Positions 8,238-17,804 are shown, counted from the stretch's first letter. The stretch: DNA of 64,000 nucleotides from Phycisphaeraceae bacterium (GCA_019636515.1 JAHBXI010000001.1:496001-560000); one strand, 5' to 3'. Translations and numbers: made by a program. Notes: a model not told the origin generated them from the letters alone.

Positions 8238-9732
8238 TTACGGGCGCGTTAGGGCGTCGTACGGATCGGCCGTGCCCAGGTGGATCGGCACCGGGTTGTT
8301 GGTCATCGCCTGCATCAACCGGCGGTTCGTAAAGGCCAGGTAGTCCGCCGCAGTGACGGCGTTGTCGCCGTTGACGTCCCCGTGAACCCAGTTGCAGTTG
8401 GTCCGCCCGAGATACAGGTTGTAGACGAGCATGAAGTCGTCCACATCCTGCTGGTTGACGTCCCCATCGCCGTTGAAATCGTTGGCGTTGGCGAGAGGTC
8501 CGAAGTCGTAGACACGCTTCATGTACTCGATCAACCGGCTCGCGGACACCGCGGGCGTGCCGATGGATTCAACACCCTGGCTTGCCAGGACGAATCCACG
8601 CTGGGTCCACGCCAAGACACCGAACATATGGTCTATACCAAAATATGTTTGCGAGTGATCGAGAACTACCATCAGTTCTGTTGAGTCGGCATGCGTAGAG
8701 ATGTCCCATGTCTTATTGAAATCCGTGATAGGCAATGTATTGATTGCAATTGCCGGAGACAATAGAACTTTTGAAATATCTATTGCGTAATTCATGCCGC
8801 CAAGGTGAATGCTTGGGATCGACTCCGCCCCGAGAAAATGTTGCTCGTCCGTGCCGGGCCGGTAGAGCGGGGAGTACGGGAACTCCTCGTACGCGGCCCA
8901 CAGTTCGTTCGACCAATCGAGCCAGTACCGAGTGATCCCCAGGTGCTGCCAGGGATGGATGTTCTCGTGGAACGCGCACATGTGGGATTGCACCAGCACC
9001 GACGGCGTGTACGCAAGATTGGCCCCAAAGCAGGGGTAATACTTATAGCCTTCTCCATCCTCCAAACACCCGATCCCCGGCGAGATGCCGGGCACCGAGA
9101 AGGCGTTGTCTCTCATGCACAGCGAGTTGGGATCGTTGTTCTGGAACGCCCCGTAGATCTCGAACTGCGTGTCGGGCTTGCTCGCCAGCCAGTTTTGGAT
9201 CAGGCAGGCCAGGCCCGCCCGCTTCCACGCGGGCATCGACCACCACTGCGAACTGGCCATGTTCTGCCCGTACACCACCCCCGCCGGCAGGTTCAGGATG
9301 ATCCGCCGGAACCCGTGGTTGTACGCCTCGGTGAGTCTGGTCTCGAGTGCCGCAAAGACCGGCGTCTCGGCACCATCGTACGTCGGGACATCGTCGCGGT
9401 CGTACCACCAAGATTGCAGGCCTCGGAAATTGCTGTCTGGAAAGGTGGTGCAATACGCCGGGTATCCCCCCGGCCACAGGTTGATCCACGCGGCGGGCAT
9501 GCGGTTGGGAGCCCAGTTCAGCACCCCGGGGATCCACGTCTGGTTGGGTTGAAGGTACGGGACCTGGGAACACCCGAAGGATGGGATCTCGCACGCGGGC
9601 TGCACGGGCTCATCCTCCGAATAGTGCGTTGCCCCCCCCCCCACCACCGACCGCGCGGGCGGGCGACGCGAGCGCGGCGAAGGAGGAAATGGCACAACCC
9701 GCGAGCAGGACGATCCGGTTTCGATGCTTCAC
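8238..9732 (-). CDS. secreted protein with C-terminal dockerin-like repeat; frame broken at poly-G
   Basis: A GTG start at 9732, with GGGGAG 8 bases upstream, opens a signal peptide (MKHRNRIVLLAGCAISSFAA, cleaved near SPARA). At 9632-9642 an 11-base G run on the coding strand shifts the frame; with 10 G's the signal peptide would join the body as AVGGGGATHYSEDEP and give a 497-residue protein. The body is extracellular-like and unrecognised. Near the C-terminus are two dockerin-type calcium motifs, DFNGDGDVNQQDVDDF and DVNGDNAVTAADYLAF, spaced as in type I dockerins. As read, the product would terminate soon after the signal peptide. Either a sequencing indel or phase variation explains this. 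Confidence 0.75.
9632..9642 (-). repeat. 11-base poly-G homopolymer inside coding region
   Basis: Eleven C's on the plus strand, i.e. G11 in the coding strand, just after the predicted signal peptide cleavage site. One base fewer restores the frame of the secreted protein. Confidence 0.85.
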
Positions 9733-10178
9733 GATTGATCTCCCCGGACGCTCGGGCTCGGACAGCCCCCGCGCCCCGTGAAATGGCAAGCACCCTTTTC
9801 ACCGGCCGAACCGCCCCGTGCGGTTTGGATTCGGGCCATCGGGGATTTTGGGCCATCGAGGGCCCGGCTCCGGTGCGAAGGCGCTGCCTCTTCACTCTGC
9901 CACACGCGTGGGGGTTATGCAAGCAAAATCCCCGGTCGGGCCGAGAACTTCACACAAATGTGGTTTGGAGGGGGTGGGGCGGGGGGCGTGGCGGGGGGCC
10001 GGACCTCGTGCGCGCACGAGGTCGCCTGGTCCTCCGGTGCACGGTGGTGGCTCGCGTATCGCCGCGGCGGCGTTCCCCAGCGGCATTCGCACGGCGAAGC
10101 GCGACAATGGAACGACCCGCTGTCGGCAACCGTTCCGCGGGAAGGGATCATCGCCTCATCACCGCGAGTCCGGGCGCC
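9733..10178. other. intergenic stretch without supported gene
   Basis: 446 bases between the dnaB stop and the secreted-protein start (both minus). It is G/C-homopolymer-rich (around 9968-10000) and carries only shadow frames. I see no RNA gene or convincing terminator; it should contain the promoter of the secreted-protein gene. Confidence 0.5.
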
Positions 10179-11954
10179 TCAAAACGGCGGCTCTTCGTTC
10201 TCATCCTGGAACGGCCGGTCCCGATCGGGGCCGCCTCCATCGCGGTGTCCATCGACCGGCCCGGTCCGCGGCCCGCCCGGGAAGGATGAACCCGGCCGAG
10301 GGGGCCACGCATCGGGAGGCGCCAGTCCGGACGGCGAGTTCGATCCGCCCGGCCTCTGGCCGCCGTACGGCCCGGCTGCTGCGCCGGGTCCGGCGGGTCC
10401 ACCGGCTCGCGGGCGGGGAGGCGGCGGGCCATCCCCGTATCCTCCGGGGGGATTGGCGTCGGAGTGGTTCCTGAACCGGGTGACGTGGGCATCCCAGGTG
10501 AGCCGGACGGTGCCGGTGGGTCCGTTGCGCTGCTTGGCGATGATGAGTTCGGCGGTCCCGATCTTGTCGTGGTTCTCGTGGTCAAAGTCGTGTGAGTTTG
10601 GATCCCACGCGGGATCTCCGCGGTGGTAGTAATCCTCCCGGTGCAGGAGGATCACCACATCGGCGTCCTGCTCGATGGAGCCCGACTCTCGCAGGTCGCT
10701 CATGCGGGGGCGGTTTCCCTCGCGCTGCTCGGTGGCGCGGTTCAACTGCGAGAGGCAGATGACGGGGATCCTGAGTTCCCGGGCCAGCGCCTTGACGCCG
10801 CGCGAGATCGCGGAGACCTCGACCTGGCGTGATTCGCGGGCCGACCCGGGGGCGGTGAGCAACTGGAGGTAGTCCACGATGATGCACCTGACCTGGTGCT
10901 GGGCCACCAGCCGGCGTGCCCTTGCGCGAAGGCTCAGCACGGTCAGGCCGGGGGTGTCGTCGATGAAGATCGGCGCCTCTCGCAACGAGTCGCACGCCGC
11001 GAGCAGGGATTGCCAGTCCGCCGCGGAGATCTGGTGGCCTCCGCGGAACTTCTCTCCGCCGATGCCCGACCGGGCGCTGAGCAGTCTCTGCGTGACCGCG
11101 CCCCTGGACATTTCCAGGCTGAAGATGGCCACCCCCGGTCGTGGTCCGGATGCGGGCATCCCCGGCGACGAGGCGCCCATGGCGACCTGCTCACCGAGGT
11201 TGAGCGCCAGGGCGGTCTTTCCCATGGAGGGTCTCGCGGCGACGATAATCAGTTCTCCGGCCTGCAAGCCGTGGAGGAGCGCATCGAGGTCGTGGTAGCC
11301 GGTGGGCAGGCCGCTCAGGCCCTTTCCCTCGGACGACTCGATACGGTCGATCTCGATCTGGAGGAGGTCGGAGAGTTTTTCCGGCTCGGCGGCGGTGCGT
11401 TCCTGGGCGATCTCGAAGATGGTGGCCTCGGCCCGGTCGAGCACCTCGCGGGCCCCGTCGGGCCCGAGTTCCCCGGTGTGGTACGCCTCGTGCAGGATCT
11501 GCCCGGCCGCGTCGATGAGTCGCCTGATCTTGGCCTTTTCGCCGACGATGCGGGCGTAGTGAGGGGCGTTCACCGACGACGGGACCGACTCGGCGAGTTT
11601 GACCAGATAATCCGGCCCACCGACCGCGTCGAGGGTCCCGGTGTCCTTGAGGCGCTCGGCGATCTGGACCAGGTCTCCCGAGTGGAACTTGTCGTAGACC
11701 TCGACCACCGCGCGGAAGATCGCGCCGTGCGCCTCGTTGTAGAAATCCTCGGACTTGTTCACCAGCGGGAGGACGTCGGCGATCACCTGCGGATCGAGGA
11801 TCATCGATCCCAGCAACGACATCTCCGCCTCGATCGAGTGCGGAGGAAGGCGGTCAAAGAGTTTGCCCAGCGGCTCGGGGCGCGGACGCCCGCCGCGAGG
11901 ACCCCGCGGGCGGTCCCCGTCGGGGGACGACGATGAGAAGGGAAGTGATGACAT
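10179..11954 (-). CDS. dnaB: replicative DNA helicase DnaB with disordered tail and SSB-like tip
   Basis: 591 residues, about 130 more than usual. The N-terminal DnaB domain begins near residue 35 (PPHSIEAEMSLLGSMI), and the RecA-like domain carries Walker A ARPSMGKTALAL near residue 245, Walker B CIIVDYLQLLT, and SQLNRATEQREGNRP. From about residue 495 the sequence turns into a Gly/Pro/Arg-rich linker and ends DENEEPPF, an acidic patch followed by Pro-Pro-Phe. That is the architecture of the SSB C-terminal linker and tip, which binds SSB-interacting proteins. The ATG at 11954 is chosen because upstream sequence in frame lacks homology. It is the last gene of an ispE-ruvC-dnaB minus-strand run. 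Confidence 0.95.
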   Translation of the reverse strand: MSSLPFSSSSPDGDRPRGPRGGRPRPEPLGKLFDRLPPHSIEAEMSLLGSMILDPQVIADVLPLVNKSEDFYNEAHGAIFRAVVEVYDKFHSGDLVQIAERLKDTGTLDAVGGPDYLVKLAESVPSSVNAPHYARIVGEKAKIRRLIDAAGQILHEAYHTGELGPDGAREVLDRAEATIFEIAQERTAAEPEKLSDLLQIEIDRIESSEGKGLSGLPTGYHDLDALLHGLQAGELIIVAARPSMGKTALALNLGEQVAMGASSPGMPASGPRPGVAIFSLEMSRGAVTQRLLSARSGIGGEKFRGGHQISAADWQSLLAACDSLREAPIFIDDTPGLTVLSLRARARRLVAQHQVRCIIVDYLQLLTAPGSARESRQVEVSAISRGVKALARELRIPVICLSQLNRATEQREGNRPRMSDLRESGSIEQDADVVILLHREDYYHRGDPAWDPNSHDFDHENHDKIGTAELIIAKQRNGPTGTVRLTWDAHVTRFRNHSDANPPGGYGDGPPPPRPRAGGPAGPGAAAGPYGGQRPGGSNSPSGLAPPDAWPPRPGSSFPGGPRTGPVDGHRDGGGPDRDRPFQDENEEPPF

Positions 11955-12117
11955 CGCGGCCAACGTACGGCGGTGGTCCGCTCGAATCCCGTACCCGACC
12001 TTGGGAATTGAGACTTTTTGTTGACGGGGTCCGGGCGAAGCCGAACGAAACCTGTAAGTGACGGGTGATCCCCGGCCGGTGGTGTGGACGGAGCCGGAGA
12101 ACATCGAGCCGGGGTCC

Positions 12118-12774
12118 TCAGACGCCTGTTTGCAATCCGGGGTCTGGGAGGAGGATCCGATCGGTCCTATCGGCCCGTCGGGTCCGAGGCCAATCCGGCC
12201 GGATCGCACCGGCGAGTTCCCCGGCCCGCAGGATCCGGCGGGCCGCGCACACCGCGATCGCGATCGCATCGGCCACGTCCGGGGGGCTGGGCGGCTCGGC
12301 CAGCCCGAACTGCGCCTGCACGGCCCGCTGCATCTGGGCCTTTCCCGCGTGGCCGTTGCCCGTCACCGATTTTTTCACTTCGTTTGGCCTGAGTTCAACG
12401 ATCGGGAGTCTGGCCCGGCGGATCGCCAGCAGGATCACGCCCCGGGCGTGTCCCATCACGATCGCCGTCGCGGGGTGCTTGTAATGCGCAAACAGCGATT
12501 CGACCGCCGCGGCCCGCGGGCGCACGCGCTCGATCACCTCGACCAGGTCACGCTCGAGTTCCGCCAGGCGAGAACCGAGGCTCACCGCGCCCAGCGACCC
12601 CTCCGGCGACGCCTCCTCATGGGGCGATTCAACCTCGACGGTCCCCCGGGGACGAGCGACGCGACGCCCGAGCCGGAACACGCCCGCCTCCACCAGGCAC
12701 GGGGCGTACGGATCACCCTCGACGCAGGCGTAGCCGGTGATCCGAAGTCCGGGATCGATGCCGAGCATCCTCAT
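12118..12774 (-). CDS. ruvC: crossover junction endodeoxyribonuclease RuvC
   Basis: 218-residue Holliday junction resolvase. The RNase H-like fold is marked by MLGIDPGLRITGYA (first catalytic Asp), AAVESLFAHYKHP (Glu) and PPSPPDVADAIAIAV (final Asp pair). It cuts four-way junctions with RuvAB during recombination. An acidic/serine insertion of about 20 residues sits between strands near residues 45-65, and the C-terminus is extended by an Arg/Asp-rich tail. The ATG at 12774 is chosen because the fold starts at once. Upstream ispE ends 50 bases away. Confidence 0.93.
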   Translation of the reverse strand: MRMLGIDPGLRITGYACVEGDPYAPCLVEAGVFRLGRRVARPRGTVEVESPHEEASPEGSLGAVSLGSRLAELERDLVEVIERVRPRAAAVESLFAHYKHPATAIVMGHARGVILLAIRRARLPIVELRPNEVKKSVTGNGHAGKAQMQRAVQAQFGLAEPPSPPDVADAIAIAVCAARRILRAGELAGAIRPDWPRTRRADRTDRILLPDPGLQTGV

Positions 12775-12824
12775 CACCCGTCTCCTATCGACGCCCCGGC
12801 GCAGCGCTCTGGAAGAAACACCCA

Positions 12825-13763
12825 TCACACGAGCATCGACCGCAAGACCCGGCACCCCGCCAGGACGGGGTGATCCGACAGATTCGTCGAGAGGCGGACC
12901 TGGGCCTCATGCACCAACTCCGCGGGGCCAACGATAAACACGCCGCTGCCACTGCCCGACAGGTGAGCCTGCTGTCCGCCAATGGCCGTGACGGCCTCGA
13001 TCACCGCGGACAGGCGCGGTTCAACCAGGCACGACGGCGCCGTCAACGCGTTGAAGCACGTTGATGGATCGATACGCCCCGACTCGACCGCGCGGCGGAT
13101 CAGCAGGCGAACCAGGCCGACATTCGGGGCGGGCAGAGGCTCGAAGGACGGCTCGCGGTCGAGCGCCTTGTACACCTCCGCGGTCGGGCAGGAAAACGGC
13201 GGGATCACGAGTATCGCGGAGGCCGGCACGGTTGGCACCCGCTCCACGCGCTCGCCCAGACCCGTGACCAGCGCGGGCCTGGGCGGATCGGCATCGGCAT
13301 CCAGGAAGAAGGGCACATCGCTCCCGATCGATTCGGCCGCCGCGGCGATCACGCTGGGGTCGGGGTCCAGTTCGTAGGCTCGCCGCACGCCGAGGATCAC
13401 CGTCGCGGCATCCGATGAACCCCCGCCAAGCCCCCCACCCACCGGGATTCGTTTGCGCAGCGTGATCTTGACCGGCAGGGAACGCCCAAGGCTTGCCTCC
13501 AGACGCCGGTGTGCCCTGACCATCAGGTCGGACTCGATCGGCCAGTCGATCGGCGTCGGTCGGGGGGCGTCCGAGGCCCACGCGATGTCGTACGAACTGA
13601 CCGACGAAGCGGGCAACGCTTCCACCGTCACGTCGTCGTGCAGGTCAAGGCAGGCCATCCACGACGCGATCGGGTGAAACCCCGCGCCCGCGGACCCGGG
13701 CGGCAATGGCCCCCCGACCGAGAGAGCCAGGTTCACCTTAGCGTGCGCGCGGAGATGCATCAC
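12825..13763 (-). CDS. ispE: 4-diphosphocytidyl-2-C-methyl-D-erythritol kinase
   Basis: 312-residue GHMP kinase of the MEP isoprenoid pathway. It shows AHAKVNLALSVGG at the N-terminus, the ATP loop IPVGGGLGGGSSDAATV, SDVPFFLD, and the C-terminal GHMP motif HLSGSGSGVFIVG. It phosphorylates the 2-hydroxyl of CDP-methylerythritol. A second ATG follows the first directly (13760). It is divergent from the flagellin gene, with 89 bases between, and leads the minus-strand run with ruvC and dnaB. Confidence 0.95.
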   Translation of the reverse strand: MMHLRAHAKVNLALSVGGPLPPGSAGAGFHPIASWMACLDLHDDVTVEALPASSVSSYDIAWASDAPRPTPIDWPIESDLMVRAHRRLEASLGRSLPVKITLRKRIPVGGGLGGGSSDAATVILGVRRAYELDPDPSVIAAAAESIGSDVPFFLDADADPPRPALVTGLGERVERVPTVPASAILVIPPFSCPTAEVYKALDREPSFEPLPAPNVGLVRLLIRRAVESGRIDPSTCFNALTAPSCLVEPRLSAVIEAVTAIGGQQAHLSGSGSGVFIVGPAELVHEAQVRLSTNLSDHPVLAGCRVLRSMLV

Positions 13764-13852
13764 GAGGATCGTACGACCCGACCTGTCGGCATAACACCAC
13801 GCGGACCTGGCTCGCGCTGTTCCGGCCCCCGGGGCGTGTCGATGAACCCCGG

Positions 13853-14704
13853 ATGGTCGGTCGCGTCGGAGAGACCAGGTCGCTGCTCGTCTCGCTGGGG
13901 GCCTGGCGCGCCCACACCATCAATCTCGACCGCTCGCTCGAACGGCTTGCCACCGGGCGACGCATCAACCGCGCGGCCGATGACCCCGCCGGTTCCATCG
14001 CCTCGGATTCACTGCGAGGGTCCATTACCACGGCCGAGAAGACGATCGACCGGTCGATGCGTGAAATCGGCTACCTCTCGACAAAGGACGGGGCCAACGC
14101 CGCGGTCGGAGACCTCTTGATCGAACTCCAAGGGCTGGTCGTCAGCGCCGCCAACCGCGGGGCGCTGGGGGAGGCGGAACTCGACACGCTCCAGCGGCAG
14201 GCCGACTCGATCATCTCGACCATCGATCACCTCGCCGGCACGCAGCGATTCAACGGGCACACGCTGCTCGACCATGCCTGGACGCACCGGCTCGGGCAGA
14301 TCAACGTGGCCGTGCCGCGGCCCGACGGCTCGACCCATGTCGAGGCACGCTCCCTGCGAGACCTTTCCAACGCCGGAGGGCTTAACCTCCGCACCGGCGA
14401 CCTCTCCGCCGCGCAGGAGTCGGTCCAGGCCGCGATCACTGGGATCGCCACGATCCGGGCCGGCATCGGGGCAAGAACCCAGAAATTGGAAAGCATGATC
14501 CGGACATCTCGATCTGAAATCGAGAACCTCTCGGCAGCGCGTTCCAGGGTGCTCGACACGGACTACGCCGCCGAGACCTCCAACGCGATTCGCGCCAGGA
14601 CGCTTCAGCAGGCGTCGCTGCTGGTCATGAAGACCATGCTTGAATCCGGGCGGGAGCGTGTTCTGGGGCTCCTCTCCTGCGTCTCGGCCCGCCGGGGCGG
14701 TTGA
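13853..14704 (+). CDS. flagellin-like protein
   Basis: 283 residues covering only the conserved flagellin D0/D1 helices with almost no variable centre. The N-terminal motif is LERLATGRRINRAADDPAGS followed by SLRGSITTAEKTIDRS; the C-terminal part has SARSRVLDTDYAAETSNAIR and ARTLQQASLLVMKTM. These segments form the coiled-coil core of the filament. The extreme C-terminus (CVSARRGG) is extended past the usual end and contains a cysteine. No other flagellar gene is in the window, so it is an orphan flagellin or a hook-filament-junction-type relative. Confidence 0.85.
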   Translation: MVGRVGETRSLLVSLGAWRAHTINLDRSLERLATGRRINRAADDPAGSIASDSLRGSITTAEKTIDRSMREIGYLSTKDGANAAVGDLLIELQGLVVSAANRGALGEAELDTLQRQADSIISTIDHLAGTQRFNGHTLLDHAWTHRLGQINVAVPRPDGSTHVEARSLRDLSNAGGLNLRTGDLSAAQESVQAAITGIATIRAGIGARTQKLESMIRTSRSEIENLSAARSRVLDTDYAAETSNAIRARTLQQASLLVMKTMLESGRERVLGLLSCVSARRGG

Positions 14705-14990
14705 CCACGCACCATGCTCGGAGGCCGTCCGCGACCACCGAGTTATCGGACTTGCGGCGGTCGTTTGTGTCGAACATGCGGCCTGGCCCGCAACCTACGT
14801 CAGGACCCCTGCGTATCTCAATTCGCCTATTCGTGCGCCCGTGGTACCTCTATCCAATGTCCACGGTCACTCGATCGATTCGCCCTCTTGCCTGTGTTGG
14901 CGGAGGAACTCAACAGCGCGGGCGGTGAAGAACCCGTGCCCGCATGCTGGCATTCAATCGCAGGGGTCGGATTTTACAGGGAGAGAAACG

Positions 14991-15710
14991 ATGCGTTTGT
15001 CACTCACACTTCTGGCGGTGGCGGGCTTGGCGTCCGCGGCGGCGGCGAGCAATAACGTCCTGGTCTGGTCGACGGGAAACGACTACTTCGGCCAGACGGA
15101 GGCCATCGCGGCCTGGATACAGGCGTCCGGGCAGTTTGATTCCGTGACCGGGATCAACGACGACAACGCCCTCCCGCTTGCCACGCTGAACGCGTACGAC
15201 CGGGTTCTGTACTTCTCGAATCACAGCGATCTCCAGGACCCCACGGCCATCGGTGACGTCCTGGCCGATTTCGCCGATACGGGCAAACGCCTGGTGCTCG
15301 CGGTCTTCTCGTGGGCCGATCAGGGCGGAAACACTCTCGGCGGCCGGGTCATCTCCGACGAGATCAGCCCGTTCACATTCATCAACAGTTCGATCTACAA
15401 CGAGGTCGCCCTGGGCGCGACCGACGGGTCGGCCTTCTGGAACGGCGTGAATTCCCTGTCGGCCGGGTACCGGGATAACGTCGCGATCACCACCGGATCG
15501 ACGCTGCACGGGTCATGGTCGGACGGCGTCCCCGCGTTGGCGAGCAAGGGCAACGTCGTGGGCGTCAACATGTTCCCCGACCTGGCGTTTGGCTTCTACT
15601 CCGGCGATGCGGAGCAGTTGTTCGTCAATGCCCTGATCGAGGTCCCGGCCCCTGGTTTCGCGGGCCTAGCGTTCGCGGGCGTGATCGCCGCCGGTCGCCG
15701 CCGCCGGTGA
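14991..15710 (+). CDS. exported protein with PEP-CTERM-like (PAPG) sorting tail
   Basis: 239 residues with a signal peptide (MRLSLTLLAVAGLASAAAAS). The body (NNVLVWSTGNDYFGQTEAIA, YDRVLYFSNHSDLQDP, LVLAVFSWADQGG) has the alternating strands and helices of a flavodoxin/glutamine-amidotransferase-like domain of uncharacterised surface proteins. It ends VPAPGFAGLAFAGVIAAGRRRR, the PAPG form of the sorting tail also seen at 7411 and 57386. GGGAG lies 7 bases before the ATG. A terminator follows 40 bases downstream, so it is probably a single-gene transcript. Confidence 0.8.
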   Translation: MRLSLTLLAVAGLASAAAASNNVLVWSTGNDYFGQTEAIAAWIQASGQFDSVTGINDDNALPLATLNAYDRVLYFSNHSDLQDPTAIGDVLADFADTGKRLVLAVFSWADQGGNTLGGRVISDEISPFTFINSSIYNEVALGATDGSAFWNGVNSLSAGYRDNVAITTGSTLHGSWSDGVPALASKGNVVGVNMFPDLAFGFYSGDAEQLFVNALIEVPAPGFAGLAFAGVIAAGRRRR

Positions 15711-15750
15711 TCCGGGAGTATTCCCGCACGATGCGGGCATGCACAGGCTT

Positions 15751-15789
15751 GAACGCGGGCCGCTCGAAAGGGCGGCCCGTTCTTGTTTT
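15751..15789 (+). terminator. rho-independent terminator
   Basis: GC-rich hairpin GGGCCGC/GCGGCCC extended by GAAC/GTTC outer pairing, followed by TCTTGTTTTG. It ends the exported-protein transcript before the aldolase gene. Confidence 0.75.
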
Positions 15790-15886
15790 GCCAGTGGTGC
15801 CCGGGCCGCTGTACTTGCGGACGGCGGGTGTCAACGATGGGCACGACGGCCGGTGAGCCCCGGCCAGACCTACCTCGGAGAACCCC

Positions 15887-17014
15887 ATGACATACATGCC
15901 CGCGACCCCCTCCATCAACGTCCGGACCTTGCTGGGCAACGAGGCCGATGCCCTCCTGAACCACGAATCCCGGACAATCCCACGGTCGAGCCTGCACCTG
16001 CCCGGCCCCGACTTCGTTGACCGCGTCTTCTCGCAGACGGACCGATCCCCCATCGTGATGCGCCACTTCCAGGCCCTGATGAACCACGGCCGGCTCGCCG
16101 GGACGGGGTACGTGAGCATCCTGCCCGTGGATCAGGGAATCGAGCACTCGGCGGGGGCGAGTTTCGCGCCAAACCCCGAGTACTTCGACCCCGAGAACAT
16201 CGTCCGCCTGGCGATCGAGGGGGGGTGCAACGCGGTTGCTTCGACGGTGGGCGTGCTGGGCTCGGTGGCGCGCAAGTACGCCCACAAGATCCCCTTGCTG
16301 GTGAAGTTCAACCACAACGAGATGCTGACCTATCCGAACATGTTCAACCAGAGTTATTTCGGGTCGATCCGCCAGTGCCACGAGATGGGGGCGATCGCCG
16401 TCGGGGCGACGGTGTACTTCGGCTCGCCCGAGAGCCGGGAGGAGATCCGCTATGTCTCCGAGATGTTCGAGGAGGCCCACGGTTACGGGATGGTGACGGT
16501 CCTGTGGTGTTACACGCGCAACAACGCGTTCAAGGCCAAGGGCGCCGACGGCAAGGCCGTGGACTACCACGCCTCGGCGGACCTTTCGGGCCAGGCCAAT
16601 CACCTCGGGGCGACGATCCAGGCCGACATCATCAAGCAGAAACTCCCGGTCAACAACGGCGGGTACGCCGCCCTCAACGCCGGCGGGTCGTCGTACGGCA
16701 AGTGGGACAAGCGCGTCTACACCAAACTGTGCGGGTCCGACGAAGCAGGCTCCGGGGGACACCCGATCGACCTGTGCCGCTACCAGGTCCTGAACAACTA
16801 CATGGGCCGCGTGCCGCTCATTAACTCCGGCGGGGAGAGCAAGGGGGCCGGCGACCTTGCCGAGGCGGTGGCGACGGCGGTCATCAACAAGCGGGCGGGG
16901 GGCATGGGCCTGATCTCGGGCCGAAAGGCCTTCCAGAAACCTCTCAAGGAGGGCGTGGCGCTTCTCAACGCGGTGCAGGACGTCTACCTCGATCCGTCGG
17001 TCACCGTCGCCTGA
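15887..17014 (+). CDS. fbaB: class I fructose-bisphosphate aldolase (FbaB/DhnA type)
   Basis: 375 residues of the archaeal-type class I aldolase family, a Schiff-base enzyme that needs no metal. Family features are [33 protein letters not shown], a [15 protein letters not shown] segment, and the phosphate-binding [11 protein letters not shown] with [13 protein letters not shown] near the C-terminus. It cleaves fructose-1,6-bisphosphate in glycolysis or condenses triose phosphates in gluconeogenesis. Homology begins a few residues after the ATG at 15887, and the length is close to that of bacterial FbaB. Confidence 0.93.
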   Translation: MTYMPATPSINVRTLLGNEADALLNHESRTIPRSSLHLPGPDFVDRVFSQTDRSPIVMRHFQALMNHGRLAGTGYVSILPVDQGIEHSAGASFAPNPEYFDPENIVRLAIEGGCNAVASTVGVLGSVARKYAHKIPLLVKFNHNEMLTYPNMFNQSYFGSIRQCHEMGAIAVGATVYFGSPESREEIRYVSEMFEEAHGYGMVTVLWCYTRNNAFKAKGADGKAVDYHASADLSGQANHLGATIQADIIKQKLPVNNGGYAALNAGGSSYGKWDKRVYTKLCGSDEAGSGGHPIDLCRYQVLNNYMGRVPLINSGGESKGAGDLAEAVATAVINKRAGGMGLISGRKAFQKPLKEGVALLNAVQDVYLDPSVTVA

Positions 17015-17030
17015 CGGCCTCTCATTGCCG

Positions 17031-17804
17031 TCAGAATGGAGGGGGGCTTCTCCATTCGCGAGGCTCCGTCGCGCCGGGCGGCACAAACAAGAGCGCCTCG
17101 GCGTGCAGCATCAGCCTCGCCGCGGGCAGGCCGCCGTACAACGGGTCCCCGATGATCGGGGATCCCATGCCCGCCGCGGCGTGTACCCGCAACTGGTGGG
17201 ATCGCCCCGTCCGAGGTTCGAACCGCACGCGCGTCACCTCAACCTCCTCACCCGGCCACACGGCCTCCGGCGGGAAGAGCACGCCCGGGCGAGCGCCCGG
17301 AGAATCCCCGTCGAACCTCGGCGGGGAGCCTGCCCGGTCCCGGCTCAGCCTCTCGTGCCCGAGGACTTGCCAACGGGTCAGCGCCTCTTTCCCGTGGACG
17401 TGATCGACGATATGCACCGGCCGCGGCCACTGGTCGATGTCGGCGCGAAGGGGCAGGTCGATCTGGCCGCGATCCCCTTCCAGGCGACCACGCACCAGCG
17501 CGACGTAGACCTTGGCCACGCCGCGGACCTCGAACTGGCGCGACAGGTCACGGTGCGCCGCGGCGTCGAGGGCAAAGACCATCAGACCGCTGGTCTCAAA
17601 GTCAAGCCGATGGACGGTCAGCGGCCCGTCGGCCGATGGAAACAGATCTCGAACTCGCGCCGCCACGCAGTCTTGCTTGTGCTCTCCGCGCCCCGGCACC
17701 GACAGGAGCATCGGCGGCTTTTCGACAACGACGAACCGCTCGTCCCGATGCACGACGACGACGGCGGAACTGCCGGGCGGGAACCTGGCTTGGTCGCTGG
17801 TCAT
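17031..17804 (-). CDS. RluA-family rRNA/tRNA pseudouridine synthase
   Basis: 257 residues. The RluA signature HRLDFETSGLMVFA contains the catalytic aspartate; KPPMLLSVPGRGE precedes it, and RTGRSHQLRVHAAAGMGSPI follows as the conserved uridine-binding motif. An Arg/Pro-rich insertion near residues 145-175 interrupts the core. There is no S4 domain. The ATG at 17804 overlaps the hrpA stop by 4 bases, so the two RNA-related genes are coupled. Which RNA position it modifies cannot be told from sequence alone. Confidence 0.85.
   Translation of the reverse strand: MTSDQARFPPGSSAVVVVHRDERFVVVEKPPMLLSVPGRGEHKQDCVAARVRDLFPSADGPLTVHRLDFETSGLMVFALDAAAHRDLSRQFEVRGVAKVYVALVRGRLEGDRGQIDLPLRADIDQWPRPVHIVDHVHGKEALTRWQVLGHERLSRDRAGSPPRFDGDSPGARPGVLFPPEAVWPGEEVEVTRVRFEPRTGRSHQLRVHAAAGMGSPIIGDPLYGGLPAARLMLHAEALLFVPPGATEPREWRSPPPF

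Noticed and set aside
12118-12855. Longer RuvC start at 12855
   Set aside because: It would overlap the ispE 3' end by 31 bases and add residues before the universally N-terminal IDPG strand.
15596-17086. 496-codon minus-strand open frame
   Set aside because: Antisense to the aldolase and the upstream gene; spans a terminator and shows no motif.
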